Below are positions 49,598-60,700 of a stretch of 64,000 nucleotides of DNA, in pieces. The notes under the pieces are model-generated. The model was not told where the DNA came from. It did no database searches and saw only the letters and a list, made by a program, of their open reading frames with translations. This DNA comes from Microbacterium sp. MF43. GTDB taxonomy: Bacteria > Actinomycetota > Actinomycetes > Actinomycetales > Microbacteriaceae. The stretch's first letter is position 1, and each line of letters starts with the position of its first letter. Location of the stretch: positions 186,001 through 250,000 of the forward strand of contig NZ_JABBDY010000001.1 in the NCBI RefSeq assembly GCF_012847295.1, written 5' to 3'. The position numbers were made by a program, and so were the translations under genes.

Positions 49598-50343
49598 GGT
49601 CGATCACCCTGGGTGCCGGGGGCGGCCCACGGGTCGCTCGGCGTGGTGTCGTCCACTGCCCTCTCGCCGGAGCCGGCGTCGACGGCGCCGGCTCCGTAGC
49701 CCGCAGCGTCCCCGCCGACCGTGGTTCCCTGTCCCGACGCGACGGCGGTCGCGAGAGGCGTCTCGTCGTATCCCGGCGGGGTCGCCGTGGCGCCGAGCGC
49801 CGGGTTCGTGCCGTTGCCGGTCGCCGCGGAGAACGAGGTGCTCTCCTGCGGCTCGCCTTCGCGCAGCGCTCGCACGACGCGTCCTGCGACCACGCCGACG
49901 CCGGCGGCGATCGCGAGGAACAGGCCCGTGTTCCGGCGGGCGAAGCCGCGGACGTCCTGGACGATGTCGGCGGGCTCGCGGTCGGAGAGCCAGCTGGCGG
50001 CGGAATCCGCCCGCTTCGAGAGCGTGCGCACGAGGGTGCTCGCTGCGCCGGACTCGGTGCTCGCCGCCATCGAGGAGAACTGCGAGCCGACGTTGCGCAG
50101 TCCGTCCGCGGCACGCTGCTTCTGCGTGGACGCCTGGTCGGTGAGCTGCGTGCGGGCGTCGTACAGCAGGCCGCGCGCAGCGCTCCTGGCTTCGCGGGCG
50201 ACGTGGGATGCCTCGTTCTTGGCGACGCCCGCGACGTTCTTCGCACCCGCTCCGACCTCTGCGGCGGCGTCGGTCGCCTTGTCCTTGAGGCCCTCTCCGC
50301 CGGAGTCGGTGTGGTCCGGTGATCCTGTTTCGTATGTCGTCAT
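49594..50343 (-). CDS. membrane-associated protein of unknown function, first gene of the DUF3618 operon
   Basis: The 249-aa protein has a long Ala/Lys/Arg-rich amphipathic helical region (about 20-125) reminiscent of LEA-like or apolipoprotein-like stress proteins. One transmembrane helix follows (about 137-157, TGLFLAIAAGVGVVAGRVVRAL), then a disordered Gly/Thr/Pro tail. I do not recognise a named family with confidence. ATG 50343 has GAGGAGGAGC upstream. A hairpin in its leader (50380-50401) may influence expression. Confidence 0.65.
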   Translation of the reverse strand: MTTYETGSPDHTDSGGEGLKDKATDAAAEVGAGAKNVAGVAKNEASHVAREARSAARGLLYDARTQLTDQASTQKQRAADGLRNVGSQFSSMAASTESGAASTLVRTLSKRADSAASWLSDREPADIVQDVRGFARRNTGLFLAIAAGVGVVAGRVVRALREGEPQESTSFSAATGNGTNPALGATATPPGYDETPLATAVASGQGTTVGGDAAGYGAGAVDAGSGERAVDDTTPSDPWAAPGTQGDRP

Positions 50344-50379
50344 GACAACGCTCCTCCTCTTCATCCGCGGTGGCGATGC

Positions 50380-50401
50380 GGCGCCCTGCGGGGAGGGCGC
50401 C
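50380..50401 (-). promoter_or_regulatory. leader hairpin of the DUF3618 operon
   Basis: GGCGCCCT (50380-50387) and AGGGCGCC (50394-50401) form a perfect 8-bp stem with a 6-nt loop, 37 nt upstream of the operon ATG. Possible attenuation or mRNA-stability element. Confidence 0.4.
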
Positions 50402-50591
50402 GACTCTCGCGATCGGTCCCCATACGCTCTCCCGCGACGGGTCCTGCGCCGAGGGGGTCGCGCTTTCGGGCCCACCGGGGTAGGGTGCGCGCCCCTCCGG
50501 CGCCCGCCGAGGCATCCCCGCGCACGTCGGCCGAATGCCGGGACCCGCGCCCCACTGCGCGCCGTGCCGGGGCATCCGTCGTCGCCGCCCT

Positions 50592-50597
50592 TACCGT
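50592..50597 (+). promoter_or_regulatory. -10 box of the exported-protein gene
   Basis: TACCGT, the same hexamer as in three leaderless genes of the window, lies 22 nt before ATG 50620. A start near 50604 would leave a short leader with AGGAGG. Confidence 0.4.
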
Positions 50598-50619
50598 GGA
50601 GAAGGAGGTGGTGGGGGCC

Positions 50620-51237
50620 ATGGCACGCGTGGGTGGGCGCAGCACGGTGATCGCCGTGCCGGTGGGCGTCCTCTGCGTCGCGATCGTGGCGGCGCTCATC
50701 TGGCTGTCGCTGCCGATGGTGCCCGTCACGGTGGCCTGGGCGGGCGACGTGCTCCGCAATGCCACCACTCCCGCGCCCGCCGCGGAAGCCGCCGACAATG
50801 CCGCCCGGCACGCCCTCGCGGGAGACGCGGTGGACTGCCGCGCGCTGTACTCCAACAGCCTGTGGAACGAGCTGACGTGGCAGGGACGAACGATCCTCGA
50901 CCAGTCGTCCGATGCACCGCCCACCGAGGTGCCCGCCCTCGTCGAGGTGCTCGCGCCGGATGTGCGCCTCGCCTGCACGTGGACCGCGCAGGACGGCGGC
51001 ACCGTCTCGAGCGCTCTCGCTGTCGTCGCCGCCGAGGGTCCGGTGCTCGCCGAGGCCGCCCTGCGCGGCCAGGGGTTCGCGTGCGGGGCCGCGGACGGCG
51101 TGGTGCGCTGCACGCGCGCGCAGGGACCGACGATCGAGGACCACGTGCTGCGCGACGGGCTCTGGCTCGCCAGCGTTCAGCGGTCGTGGCACCCCGATGA
51201 CTACGCCGCGAGACTCGAGCGCTCCGTGTTCGGGTGA
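50620..51237 (+). CDS. membrane-anchored secreted protein of unknown function
   Basis: The 205-aa protein has an N-terminal uncleaved helix or signal anchor (about residues 9-33, STVIAVPVGVLCVAIVAALI) and an extracellular domain with four Cys (in VDCRALY, RLACTW, FACGAAD, VRCTRA) that could form two disulfides. The WNELTWQGR and SWHPDDYAARLE segments look conserved, but I do not recognise the family. ATG 50620 has GGAGAAGGAGG upstream; an in-frame GTG at 50485 would add 45 non-conserved residues. It stands alone between the divergent DUF3618 operon and the next membrane protein. Confidence 0.65.
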   Translation: MARVGGRSTVIAVPVGVLCVAIVAALIWLSLPMVPVTVAWAGDVLRNATTPAPAAEAADNAARHALAGDAVDCRALYSNSLWNELTWQGRTILDQSSDAPPTEVPALVEVLAPDVRLACTWTAQDGGTVSSALAVVAAEGPVLAEAALRGQGFACGAADGVVRCTRAQGPTIEDHVLRDGLWLASVQRSWHPDDYAARLERSVFG

Positions 51238-51337
51238 TCGTCGCCCGCGAAACCACGGCACGCCTCCGCGGCGCGCGGGGCGCGCCGGGCTACCCTCGCA
51301 CTGCGAGACCCTGTTTCCCGCGTGAGGAGTGCCTGCG

Positions 51338-52291
51338 ATGAGTGACCCCAAGTCGACCTACGGCGAACCGGTCGAAGAGCCCACGCCTGTGGACGACGTC
51401 GTCGGTCGTGCGCACGAGGGCCTCGCCGAAGCCGAGGCTGCCCGCGAAGGGTCGGCAGCCGACACGACGGATGCCTCGGCGCCCGACCCGTCGACCACGC
51501 CGGCCGCACCGACCGAACCCGACCCGTGGGACTCGCCTGAGGCGGCCTCGCTTCAGCACGACTCCGCGGCCGCGGCACCCGCTTCCGCGCCCGACACCGC
51601 CGTGTACGACAAGCCCGCCGTCGCGGCGTACGAGCCGCCGGCCGAGACCGTGGCCGCCGCTCCCGTCGTCACCGCGAGCGAACCCGTGTCGGAGCCCGCC
51701 GCCGCGCCCGCCGCCGTGGCACCGCAGCCGATCTTCGTCCAGGCGCCGGAAGCGCCCCGTCCGCGAGGCAACCGCGCCGCCGCGGGTGCGATCGGACTTG
51801 TCGCCGCGCTCGCGTTCGCCGTCCTCTCCTTCGCGGTGTGGCTCGGGCTCGCGGCGCTCTCGGGCGGCGTGTCCACGGAGACCTTCGCCGGCCTCGCGCT
51901 CGGCACGCTCGGCACCTGGGTCTTCTGGGTGCCGGTGGTGGCGTTCTTCCTCGCGTTCTGGCTGCTCGGGGCGATCATCAACCGCGGCCGCTGGGGCTCG
52001 TGGGTGATCTTCGGACTCCTCGTCGGCTTCGCCTCGTGGGGCGGCTATCTGCTCGGCGTGCTGTTCCAGGAGCAGTTCTGGAACATCACGGCATCGCGGG
52101 GCGCCGAGCTGATGAGCGAGCATCTCCTCGCTCCGCTGGGCATCGCGGCCTTCGTCATCGGCAGGGAGCTCACGATCTGGTTCGGCGCATGGGCCGCCTC
52201 GCGCGGCCGCCGTGTGACCGAACTGAACGTCGAGGCGCAGCGCGAGTACGAGCGCACGCTCGAGGCGGGCCCGCAGCTCGTCCGTCCGTAG
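51338..52291 (+). CDS. membrane protein with long disordered N-terminus
   Basis: The 317-aa protein has a Pro/Ala/Glu/Thr-rich, low-complexity cytoplasmic N-terminus (about 1-145) with repeated Ala-Pro-Glu patterns. Four transmembrane helices follow (about 148-170, 183-205, 215-235, 255-272), then a short basic/Glu C-terminal helix. No family was recognised. ATG 51338 is preceded by GAGGAG at the right distance. The next gene starts on the base after its stop, so the two are coupled. Confidence 0.7.
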   Translation: MSDPKSTYGEPVEEPTPVDDVVGRAHEGLAEAEAAREGSAADTTDASAPDPSTTPAAPTEPDPWDSPEAASLQHDSAAAAPASAPDTAVYDKPAVAAYEPPAETVAAAPVVTASEPVSEPAAAPAAVAPQPIFVQAPEAPRPRGNRAAAGAIGLVAALAFAVLSFAVWLGLAALSGGVSTETFAGLALGTLGTWVFWVPVVAFFLAFWLLGAIINRGRWGSWVIFGLLVGFASWGGYLLGVLFQEQFWNITASRGAELMSEHLLAPLGIAAFVIGRELTIWFGAWAASRGRRVTELNVEAQREYERTLEAGPQLVRP

Positions 52292-52780
52292 ATGACCGGC
52301 GGCGCGCGCGAGCCGGGAGCCGGGCCGGTCCGTCCGGCGATCGCGCTCGCCTTCGCGACTGCCGCCTTCATCGCGCTCCTGATCTTCGGGCTGGGGATGA
52401 CGAGCCTCGTCAGCGGTCAGGACGTCATCGCCACTCCCGGGCTGGGACAGGTCCCGGGCGTCGTGGCGACGGCCGTCGCCGTGGTCGCCTTCGTCGCGGG
52501 ATTGTGGGTGGCGGTTCGTCAGCGCCCCGCCTCCTTCTGGGGCTCGGCGTGGACGACGGCGGCGGCCTACCTGGGCTACCTCGCCGGCATGTGGTTCGGC
52601 GCGCTCGCGACCGGCGCCGGACCGGCCGTCGCGGCCGCGATCGCCGGCCGCGTGGCGACCTCCTGGTTCGGTCTGGTGGTCGCCGGCGCGGCCTTCGTCT
52701 CGGCGTGGGGCGGCATCGCGCTCGTGCGTACGCGAGCCCGCCGTCCGCGGTGGCCGTGGGAGGACGAGGACGACGAATGA
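52292..52780 (+). CDS. small four-helix membrane protein of unknown function
   Basis: The 162-aa protein has four hydrophobic segments (about residues 15-38, 55-73, 84-106, 120-142) and a cytoplasmic Arg/Trp then Asp/Glu tail ending EDEDDE. Its ATG directly follows the TAG of the upstream membrane protein, and its helices resemble the second half of a small permease-like fold. It probably acts with the upstream protein. No family recognised. Confidence 0.65.
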   Translation: MTGGAREPGAGPVRPAIALAFATAAFIALLIFGLGMTSLVSGQDVIATPGLGQVPGVVATAVAVVAFVAGLWVAVRQRPASFWGSAWTTAAAYLGYLAGMWFGALATGAGPAVAAAIAGRVATSWFGLVVAGAAFVSAWGGIALVRTRARRPRWPWEDEDDE

Positions 52781-52789
52781 CGGTCGGGA

Positions 52790-52807
52790 CGGATGCCGCG
52801 GCATCCG
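52790..52807. repeat. 18-bp perfect palindrome CGGATGCCGCGGCATCCG
   Basis: Built from the over-represented GGATGCC heptamer and its complement, it lies 9 nt after a stop and 50 nt before the next -10 box. It could be an operator or a terminator stem. Confidence 0.7.
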
Positions 52808-52857
52808 CTTCTCACGCGTGATCTGCGTGATTCCCACGACTCGCGCCCTGACGGTAC

Positions 52858-52863
52858 TACCGT
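52858..52863 (+). promoter_or_regulatory. -10 box of the gene at 52871, leaderless
   Basis: TACCGT, 7 nt (GGAGCCT), then GTG 52871. It overlaps the alternative GTG at 52862, which makes that start less likely. Confidence 0.45.
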
Positions 52864-52870
52864 GGAGCCT

Positions 52871-53527
52871 GTGGAGCGCTCGCTCGAGACGCAGGTCAGC
52901 CAGGCGGTGGACGCCTGGCTGGCGTGGCTGCCCCGCTGGGAGCCGGCCACCCACCGCGGCCGCGTGGCCCCGTGCCGCCGCTGCTTCGGGTCGCCCGTGC
53001 TGTCGGCGGCGGGTCTCGGCGCGGACGTGCCCCACGGCGTCCAGCACGGGCTCTCGACGCGCATCAAGACCATCGTCGATCGCGCGGTCGCGGAGTACAC
53101 CTCGCTCAATCTGCCCATGCTCCAGGCGGAGCTCGATCAGCAGGCGGCGCGCAACCGTGCGCGCAGCTACCGGCCGGCGGAAGGCCTCGACCCCGAGTAC
53201 GAGGGCCTGCCCCTCGACCCGGAGCCGGTCGCCGGGGCACCGTTCCTCTTCACGGTGTCGGGTCTCGCCGCCGAGGCGGACGCCGACGTCCCCGCGCTGC
53301 CTCCGCTCTCCGCCGAGGCGAAGGCCGCCCTGCGGCAGGAGGTCGGGCTCGCCGATGATTACGCGAACATGGTCGGGCGGGAGGTGTGCACGATCCTGCT
53401 CCACCACCGGCTCCGCATCCAGGCGGCGATCACGCAGTACGTCGAGCCGCAGATCGAGGCGATGCTCGAAGAGCTCACCCGCTCGCTGGATGCGCCGTTC
53501 GATCCCCGAGAGCCGCCGGCCGGCTGA
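52871..53527 (+). CDS. conserved-looking cytoplasmic protein of unknown function
   Basis: The 218-aa soluble protein has a single CRRC pair near the N-terminus (APCRRCFG), a His/Gly-rich HGVQHGLSTRIKTIVDRAV segment, a Pro-rich middle and a long C-terminal helix (VCTILLHHRLRIQAAITQYVEPQIEAMLEEL). The one CxxC could bind a metal in a dimer. I do not recognise it. It precedes the Ser/Thr kinase by 125 nt on the same strand, but shares no overlap with it. The GTG 52871 start is chosen from the -10 box; GTG 52862 is an alternative. Confidence 0.55.
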   Translation: MERSLETQVSQAVDAWLAWLPRWEPATHRGRVAPCRRCFGSPVLSAAGLGADVPHGVQHGLSTRIKTIVDRAVAEYTSLNLPMLQAELDQQAARNRARSYRPAEGLDPEYEGLPLDPEPVAGAPFLFTVSGLAAEADADVPALPPLSAEAKAALRQEVGLADDYANMVGREVCTILLHHRLRIQAAITQYVEPQIEAMLEELTRSLDAPFDPREPPAG

Positions 53528-53652
53528 CCTTCGGCCGACGAGCCGTGCTCCGGCGAGGCACGGGCTCTCCCAGGGCGCTTTGTTAGCATGTGCGGGTTTG
53601 CTGTGCATGAGGCACGCCGGCTCTGCGGCGGAACCGAACCGGGGGGTGTGAC

Positions 53653-54789
53653 GTGGCGACGAGGCTGCCTTCTGCGCCGCCCATCCTGCCCGGACTCGCG
53701 TACATCCGGCCGCTGGGTTCGGGCGGCTTCGCCGACGTCTTCCTCTACGAACAGGACATGCCGCGCCGCAACGTGGCGGTCAAGGTCCTGCCGAGCGATG
53801 TACGCGACCCCGAGCTGCGTCGCATGTTCAACGCCGAGGCCGACGTGCTCGCGCACCTGTCCGCTCATCCCTCGATCGTGACGGTGTATCAGGCGGGCAT
53901 CTCGGCCGACGGCCGCCCCTTCATCGTGATGGAGTACTGCCCCGGCTCCCTCGCTGAGCGCTACCGTATCGAGCGGATCCCGGTCGACGAGGTGCTCTCG
54001 ATCGGGGTTCGCATGGCCGGCGCGATCGAGTCGGCGCACCGCGCCGGGCTCGTCCACCGGGACGTCAAGCCCAGCAACATCCTCATCACGACCTTCGGCA
54101 CGCCCGTGCTCGCGGATTTCGGGATCTCGTCGTCGCTCATCCAGAGAAGCACCGAGGAGGTGCTCGCGATGTCGATCCCGTGGAGCGCCCCGGAGGTGAT
54201 CGCCGAGCAGACGCCGGGTTCGATCGCGAGCGAGGTGTGGAGCCTCGGCGCCACGGTGTATTCGCTCCTGGCCGGCCACAGCCCGTTCGAGCGCCGCGAG
54301 CGCGGTCAGAACTCCAAGGACCTCCTCCGTCGCCGCATCACGCGAGCCTCGTACACCGAGATCACGCGCGCCGACGTGCCCGCTTCGCTCCAGTCCGTGC
54401 TCGCCACGGCCATGAGCCGCGATCCGGCCCGGCGCCATGCGTCGGCCCGCGCGTTCGCCGAGGCACTCCAGGAGGTGCAGCGCGAGCTGGGGCTCTCGCC
54501 CACGCCGCTGGAGATCCCCGACGACGGCTGGTCCCCCGCCTCGTCGACGGTGGACTTCTCCGACTCCACCCTGCGCGGGCCCGCCCGGTCGCACCTGGAG
54601 CGCGACTCGACCCGCAAGCGCCGCGTGTCGGAGGGAGTGACGTCGCTCGCACGTGACGAGGACAGCGACCTGTCGGCGCCCACGACCTCGCGCGGCGGAG
54701 CCCTGCCCTGGATCATCGCCGCGATCGCGGGGGCCGCCGTCGCCGCGAGTGCCGTGGTGGTCGCCCTCTTCGCGACCGGGGTGCTGTGA
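53653..54789 (+). CDS. membrane-bound Ser/Thr protein kinase (PknB-like, no sensor domain)
   Basis: The 378-aa Hanks-type kinase has glycine loop GSGGFADV (22-29), ATP-binding Lys44 (VAVK), catalytic Asp137 (HRDVKPSN) and DFG Asp155. The activation segment ends SIPWSAPEVI, and an APE-like motif and DVWSLG-type EVWSLG follow. Residues 290-345 form a Ser/Arg-rich linker, and one transmembrane helix (about 352-376) ends the protein, so no extracellular sensor is present. Its stop overlaps the giant exported protein gene (TGATG), suggesting that protein, or another member of the locus, provides the sensor or is linked to the signal. The start is GTG 53653. Confidence 0.93.
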   Translation: MATRLPSAPPILPGLAYIRPLGSGGFADVFLYEQDMPRRNVAVKVLPSDVRDPELRRMFNAEADVLAHLSAHPSIVTVYQAGISADGRPFIVMEYCPGSLAERYRIERIPVDEVLSIGVRMAGAIESAHRAGLVHRDVKPSNILITTFGTPVLADFGISSSLIQRSTEEVLAMSIPWSAPEVIAEQTPGSIASEVWSLGATVYSLLAGHSPFERRERGQNSKDLLRRRITRASYTEITRADVPASLQSVLATAMSRDPARRHASARAFAEALQEVQRELGLSPTPLEIPDDGWSPASSTVDFSDSTLRGPARSHLERDSTRKRRVSEGVTSLARDEDSDLSAPTTSRGGALPWIIAAIAGAAVAASAVVVALFATGVL

Positions 54790-57700
54790 TGCGCCGATCG
54801 ACGGCCGGGGGCCTGATCGCCACGGCGGCCGTGGTGGCGGTCGTGATCGGAGCGGGCGTGGTATGGCCCGGCCTGGACGCGCAGGAGACGCCCGACGTCG
54901 ACACGGCCGTGTGGGCGCTGCAGACAGGGGACGGGCGGCGGTACGCGCGCGTGAACACGTCGGTCGGCGAGCTGGACACGGTGCGCGGCATCAGCAATCC
55001 GGACCAGGTCGTCCAGACCGATGACGCGGCGTACATCTTCAGCGACAGCTTCAGCAAGGTCACGCGGATCGACGAAGCGCTGCCCACGGATCTGGACGAG
55101 CAGGCCCTGCGGGCGTCGGCCTCGACCCCGGCGGGCACCACCGACGTCGTCACGGCAGGGGACTTCGTCGCCTACCGCACCGAGGTCGGCGGCGTCTTCG
55201 CAGGTCTCCTCTCGCGCGGCGAGCCGGCGCAGGTGGACCCTTTCCCCTCCGGAGACGAGGACGCGCCCCGGTATGCGGCGGACGCCATCGCGCTCGACGA
55301 GCGCGGCATCCTCTTCGCGTACTCGCGCGACGACGGATCCGTGGTGCGCTACGACATCCGCACCGGCGCGGTCGCGGGGCGCGATGCTCTCGAGGCGGAC
55401 GGGCTCAGCACCCCGGCCGTGACGGCGGCGGGCGACGTCTGGGCTGTGATCGACACCGACGACGGCGACGTGTGGCTCCGCGGCGGCGAGGGCGCGCGAC
55501 GCGCGACGGCCACGGGGGCGGTGATCGCCGGCAAGCCGGATGCCGACGGCACCGCCGTCTACCTCGCGGACGAGACGGGGCTGGTGCGCATCCCGGCGGA
55601 CGGATCGGACTTCGACGTCGCGGCGGGCGGGACGGGGACGGTGCTGGGCACACCCGCGCAGCCCGTCGTGCACGACGACGAGGTGTTCGCGGCGTGGCTC
55701 GGCCAGGGCGATGGGGGCGGATGGCTGTGGCGGTCGAGCGACTCGTCGATGACTCCGCTCGACTACGGCGACGGCGATCTCGCGGACCAGCGACGCCCCG
55801 TCTTCGTCGCCAGCGAACGCGCCATCATCCTCAATGAGACGCGATCGGGCTGGGCCTGGTCGGTGCCCGATGGGGGCCTGATCCCGTCCAGTCAGGACTG
55901 GTCGCTCGACGACCGCATCGATCCCGACGCCGTGCCGAGCGAGGAGCAGCTCCCGGTCGTCCTCGACCCGAAGCCGCCCATCGCCGAACCGGACGCCTTC
56001 GGCCTGCGGCCCGGAAGTCTCACCACGCTCCCGGTTCTGATGAACGACCACGACCCCAACGAGGACGTCCTGAGCATCGACCCCGCCTCCGTCACGGGTC
56101 TGGACCCCGGCTTCGGTTCGGTCTCGATCACCGACGACGGTCAGCGCCTCGCCGTGCGCGCGACGCCGCAGGCGAGCGGGTCGGCCACGTTCTCGTATGC
56201 GGTGACCGACGGCACCTCGCAGGGCGGGCTGCTGTCGAAGCCCACGACCGTGACCTTGACGGCGGCCGGGGCATCCGCCGATTCGGCTCCTCAGTGGTGC
56301 GGTGTCGAACGCTGCCTCGTGGAGTGGCCGCAGCCGGAAGTCGCCCGCGGGGGCACGGTGACGGTGCCGGTGCTGCCGGGATGGGTCGATCCGGAAGGCG
56401 ACCCGCTCCTGCTGCTGGCCGTCGAGAACCCCTCCGGCATCGGCAGCGTCGCGGCGACGCCCTCGGGGGATGTGGTCTACCAGCACAGCGACGACGGCGG
56501 CGGCGGCGAAGAGCTCGTCGAACTGATCGTGACGATCGCCGACACCCGCGGGCAGGCCACCGAGAAGTCCCTCCTCGTACGCGTCTCGCCGGAGCCGCAG
56601 CTGTACGCGCAGTCGTTCGCCGTCGTCGACACCGTCGGATCGCTGACGGTCGACGTTGCGGACCACGTGACCGGCACGGCCGGGACGCTCACGCTCGACT
56701 CGGTGCGCGTCCTCGATGACGCAGCCGCCACGGCCACCGTGGTCGACGGGTCGACCGAGTTCGACTTCTCGGCCAGCGCCGCGGGCACCTTCCGCGTCGA
56801 CTTCACGGTCACGGACGGAGTCACCGACGCGAACGGGACCGCGCGGATCACGCTGCTCCCGGCAGACGCGCCCGCCGACCTGGCGACGTCGCCGGTCGTC
56901 GCGTTCGTGCGCCCGCAGCAGGACGCCACCCTCGATGTGTTCGCGGCCGTGTCGAACCCGACGCGCCGCGTCCTGCTGCTGAGCGACGTCGTCGCGACCG
57001 CCGACGAGGGAGCGAGCCTCTCGGTCGACGCTGTCGGCCAGAACAACCTGCGGGTCTCGGGGACCACGGCGACGGGCGCCGCGGGCCGCCTCGGGACGGT
57101 CAGCTACGTGGTGAGCGACGGCACCGACGACAGGGGGTCCCGCGTCGAGGGCGAGGCGACGGTCTATCTGCTTCCGCCGGCGCCCGAACTCGCCCCGATC
57201 GCCGTCGACGACACTATCGTCGTGCGCGCAGGCGCGCAGATCGACATCCCCGTGCTCGCGAACGACATCTCGCCCGCAGGCGGGCGTCCGATCCTCAACC
57301 CGGCGTCGGTCGCCTCGTCGACCGACGAGGCGCTCGCCTTCGCGTCGGGGGAGCTGCTGCGGTACCTCGCGCCCACGGAGCCGGGCGACTACGGCATCGA
57401 CTACTCCGTCTTCACGACCGGCGCTCCGGCTCTCGCCGACACCGCCACCGTCCGGGTGCGGGTGCTCGCCGACGACACCAACCGCGCACCGCTGCCCGAC
57501 ACGCTGGAGGGCCGCGTGCTCAGCGGCCAGTCCACGCTCATCGAGTTCGACGGGTTCGGCATGGACCCGGACGGCGACGTCGTCACGCTCGACCGCATCG
57601 TCGCCCAGCCCGAACGCGGCGCTGCGGCGATCTCGGCCGATGGCGCATCGATCCTGTACTCGAGCGTCCCCGGCGACAGCGGCCAGGCCTCGTTCCGCTA

Positions 57701-60700
57701 CCGCGTGGTGGATGCCTTCGGCGAGGCGGGCGAGGCCACGGTCCGCATCGGCGTGCTGGACGGCCAGGCGAACCCGAGCCCCGTGACCTTCACCGACTAC
57801 GTCCAGGTACAGGCCGGCAACGACAGCACGATCCGCGTGAGCCCCCTGGCCAACGACGTCGACCCGACCCTGGGGTCGCTGGCGATCACGGAGGTTCGGC
57901 CCGACCTGCCGCCGGTCCTGATGGACGGCAGCGACAATCCGGAGTTCGATCGCCTCGACGACCGGATCCTCTCCGTCAACGACTCGACCGTCGTGATCGC
58001 CGCGGGAGCCGAGCCGACGACGATGTCGTTCCTCTACGACATCGAGTCGAGCTCGGGCAATACCGGCCGCGGGCTGATCGTCGTCGACGTCGTGCGGGAG
58101 AGCGTGCCCGACTACCCGGTCGTCGCCGACACCATCCTCACCGCCGAGACGCGCGAGGACTTCCCGGAAGGCGTCGACGTCCTCGCCGACAAGGCGACGT
58201 GGTCCGGCGGCGACTTGTCCGATCTCACGGTGTCGCTGTGGAACCCGGAGGACGGCGTCTCGGTGGACGGCTGGCGCCTGTCCGGCGATCTTCCCGCCCG
58301 GACGCGCCTGATCCCGTTCGCCGTGACCGGAGAGGGAGCGTCGGGGGAGGTCACCACCTACGCCTTCCTTCGTGTGCCCGGAGACGACGATCTCGCCCTC
58401 GCGCTCCGCGCGGGAATCGTCCCGCCCGAGGTGACCGAGCTGGAGTCGATCTCGTTCGACATGGACGATCTCGTCGCCAAGCCGCGCGGCGCCCGTCTGG
58501 AGGTCGGGGAGGGCGTCCGCGTGTCGGGCGCGCGGACCGGGGCGTCCTGCGTCTTCGAATCCGGCTCGGTCGTGCGCTACGACGCCGGGCCCGGCGCTCC
58601 GTGGGTGGACTCCTGCCAGGTGCCGGTCCGCCTCGAGGGCCAGGACGACTGGACTCACCTCTCGGTCCCCATCACCGTCAACGCGCTGGACCCGCAGCCC
58701 GTGCTGCGGCCGGCATCGATGACGGTCGGCCCCGGCGAGACGGCCACCTTCGACCTGCGCGACATGACCTCGTGGCAGCTGCGTCAGGACTGGGGCGGCA
58801 TCGCGTATGCCCTGGACTACGCGGGCTCGGCGTTCGACGTGTCCGTCGACGGCTCGACGGTGACGGTCACGGGCGCGGACGATGCCGTGCCCGGTCGCGA
58901 GGAGGCGGCTCTCGTCTCGGTCACCAGCCACAGCCTCGTGTCACCCGCCCGGCTGATCCTGCGGGTCGGAGCGGCCCCCTCGACGCTCCCGCAGGGCGGG
59001 TCGGCGGTCCAGCAGTGCTCTCAGGCCGCCGGGTCCTCGTGCACGATCGACGTGATCGGCGCCGGAGGCGAGGTCAACCCGCTGCCGCGCACGCCGCTCG
59101 AGGTGGTCTCGGTGCGGCCGACCGGAGCGTGCGTCGGCGTGGGCTTCCAGGTCGGATCCGCGACCTCGGTCGTGGCGACCTGGACGCAGGACGCCCCCGG
59201 CGCGACGTGCACGGCCTCGTTCTCGGTGCGCGACGCGCAGGGCCGCGTCACCAACGCCGAGCGGGACGGCCGCGTCCTCCTCGACCTCCAGGGATTCCCC
59301 AAGGCCCCGGCGAGCATCGCGCAGACGGCGTACGGCGACGGCACGGTGACGCTGCGCGTCGACCCCGGCGGCGCCGCCCTCGCCTACCCCGCCCTCGCCG
59401 GCTTCGTCGTCCGCTCCGGCGGTCAGGAGGTCGCACGCTGCTCGGCGGAGGGCGTCTGCCCCGACATCCGCGCGCCCAACGGCGACCAGCGCACCTACGA
59501 GGCGTGGGCGGTCAACGCCGTCGGGGAGTCGAAGACCAGCGTGCGGACGGTGGCCTGGGCATACGACGCTCCCGGCGCCCCGTCGGGCGTCACCTGGACG
59601 CCGGTCGTGACCGGGGGCGAAGGCGGGATCGTCGCCCTCGTCATCGATGGCGTCGACACGGCCGAGACGGGGATCCTCGAGATCACCAGCCCCGCAGGCG
59701 AAACCCTTCGCGTGCCGGTCGGCCGAGGCGACGAGCGCGTCGAGGTGCGCAGCTACCGTGTCGGCTCCAATACGTCGGCGCCCGTGACGATCACGCCGTA
59801 CTCCCGGTTCTCGCTTCCCCCCGGGCTCGGCGGTCAGCCCTCCGGCCAGTCGGTCACCGTCTACGCCAACGGCGTGGGTGCCCCGCTCAACGTGGCGCTC
59901 TCGCTCACGTCGCGACCCACCGGCGGAGATCAGGCGACGGTGGATGCGGTCGCCACCGCGCAGCCCAACGGGACCGGCTCGCAGCTGAGGTATGCCATCG
60001 TCCCCTACGACGAGCGGTCCCGCTGCACGCCCGAGGTGGGCGGCGACCGGGCCTCGTTCCCCGGTCTCGCGGCAGGCGAGGAGCACCGCTTCTTCGTCTG
60101 CGTCGAATCCTGGTACGACGACACGGTGTTCGGACGCAGCAGCGCCGAGGCGGCGGTGCGGGCGACCCAGACCGACGCCGCCCCGCGCGGCTACACGTTC
60201 GTGGTCGACCGCCGGCCCGTCGTGGAGGGACAGGAAGCGCGCTGGCGCATCGTCGCCGACCCGACCTCCGGCGAGAGCCCGCCCCGCAACAACGAGGTCC
60301 ATTTCGAGGGCTGGGGTCCGGGCACCGCCGTCTACGACCGCGACCCCGGCATCCGCGTGTACTACCGGCACCGTCTGTGGGGCACCGAGTCGCAGCGCGG
60401 GACCGTCACGCCCGCGCCGGGGAGTGCGCCGTACCAGGTCTTCGCCCGCTGGGGCATCGACTCGTGCGTCGCCGGTGCGCCCCTCGGCCGCACGTGGACC
60501 TCCAGCAACGGTGACGGCGCCTTCGCGTGGTCGGACGAGCGCATCCGCTTCCTCGACGAGAACGGCGCGGCGCTCCCGTACACGGCCGGCTCCTGGACCG
60601 TGCCGGCGGGCGCCACGAGCGTCGAGGGCGTCGAGGTCACCGTGTCGTGGAACGCCGCCTGGAACCTCGATCCCACCACCCAGCGGGTGAGCGCCGCGTG

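Noticed and set aside
54306-58931. 1541-codon open frame on the minus strand
   Set aside because: It is antisense to the kinase and giant Ig-like gene, has low-complexity Arg/Gly/Asp/His composition and no motif. Open antisense frames are usual in DNA with G/C-biased third positions.
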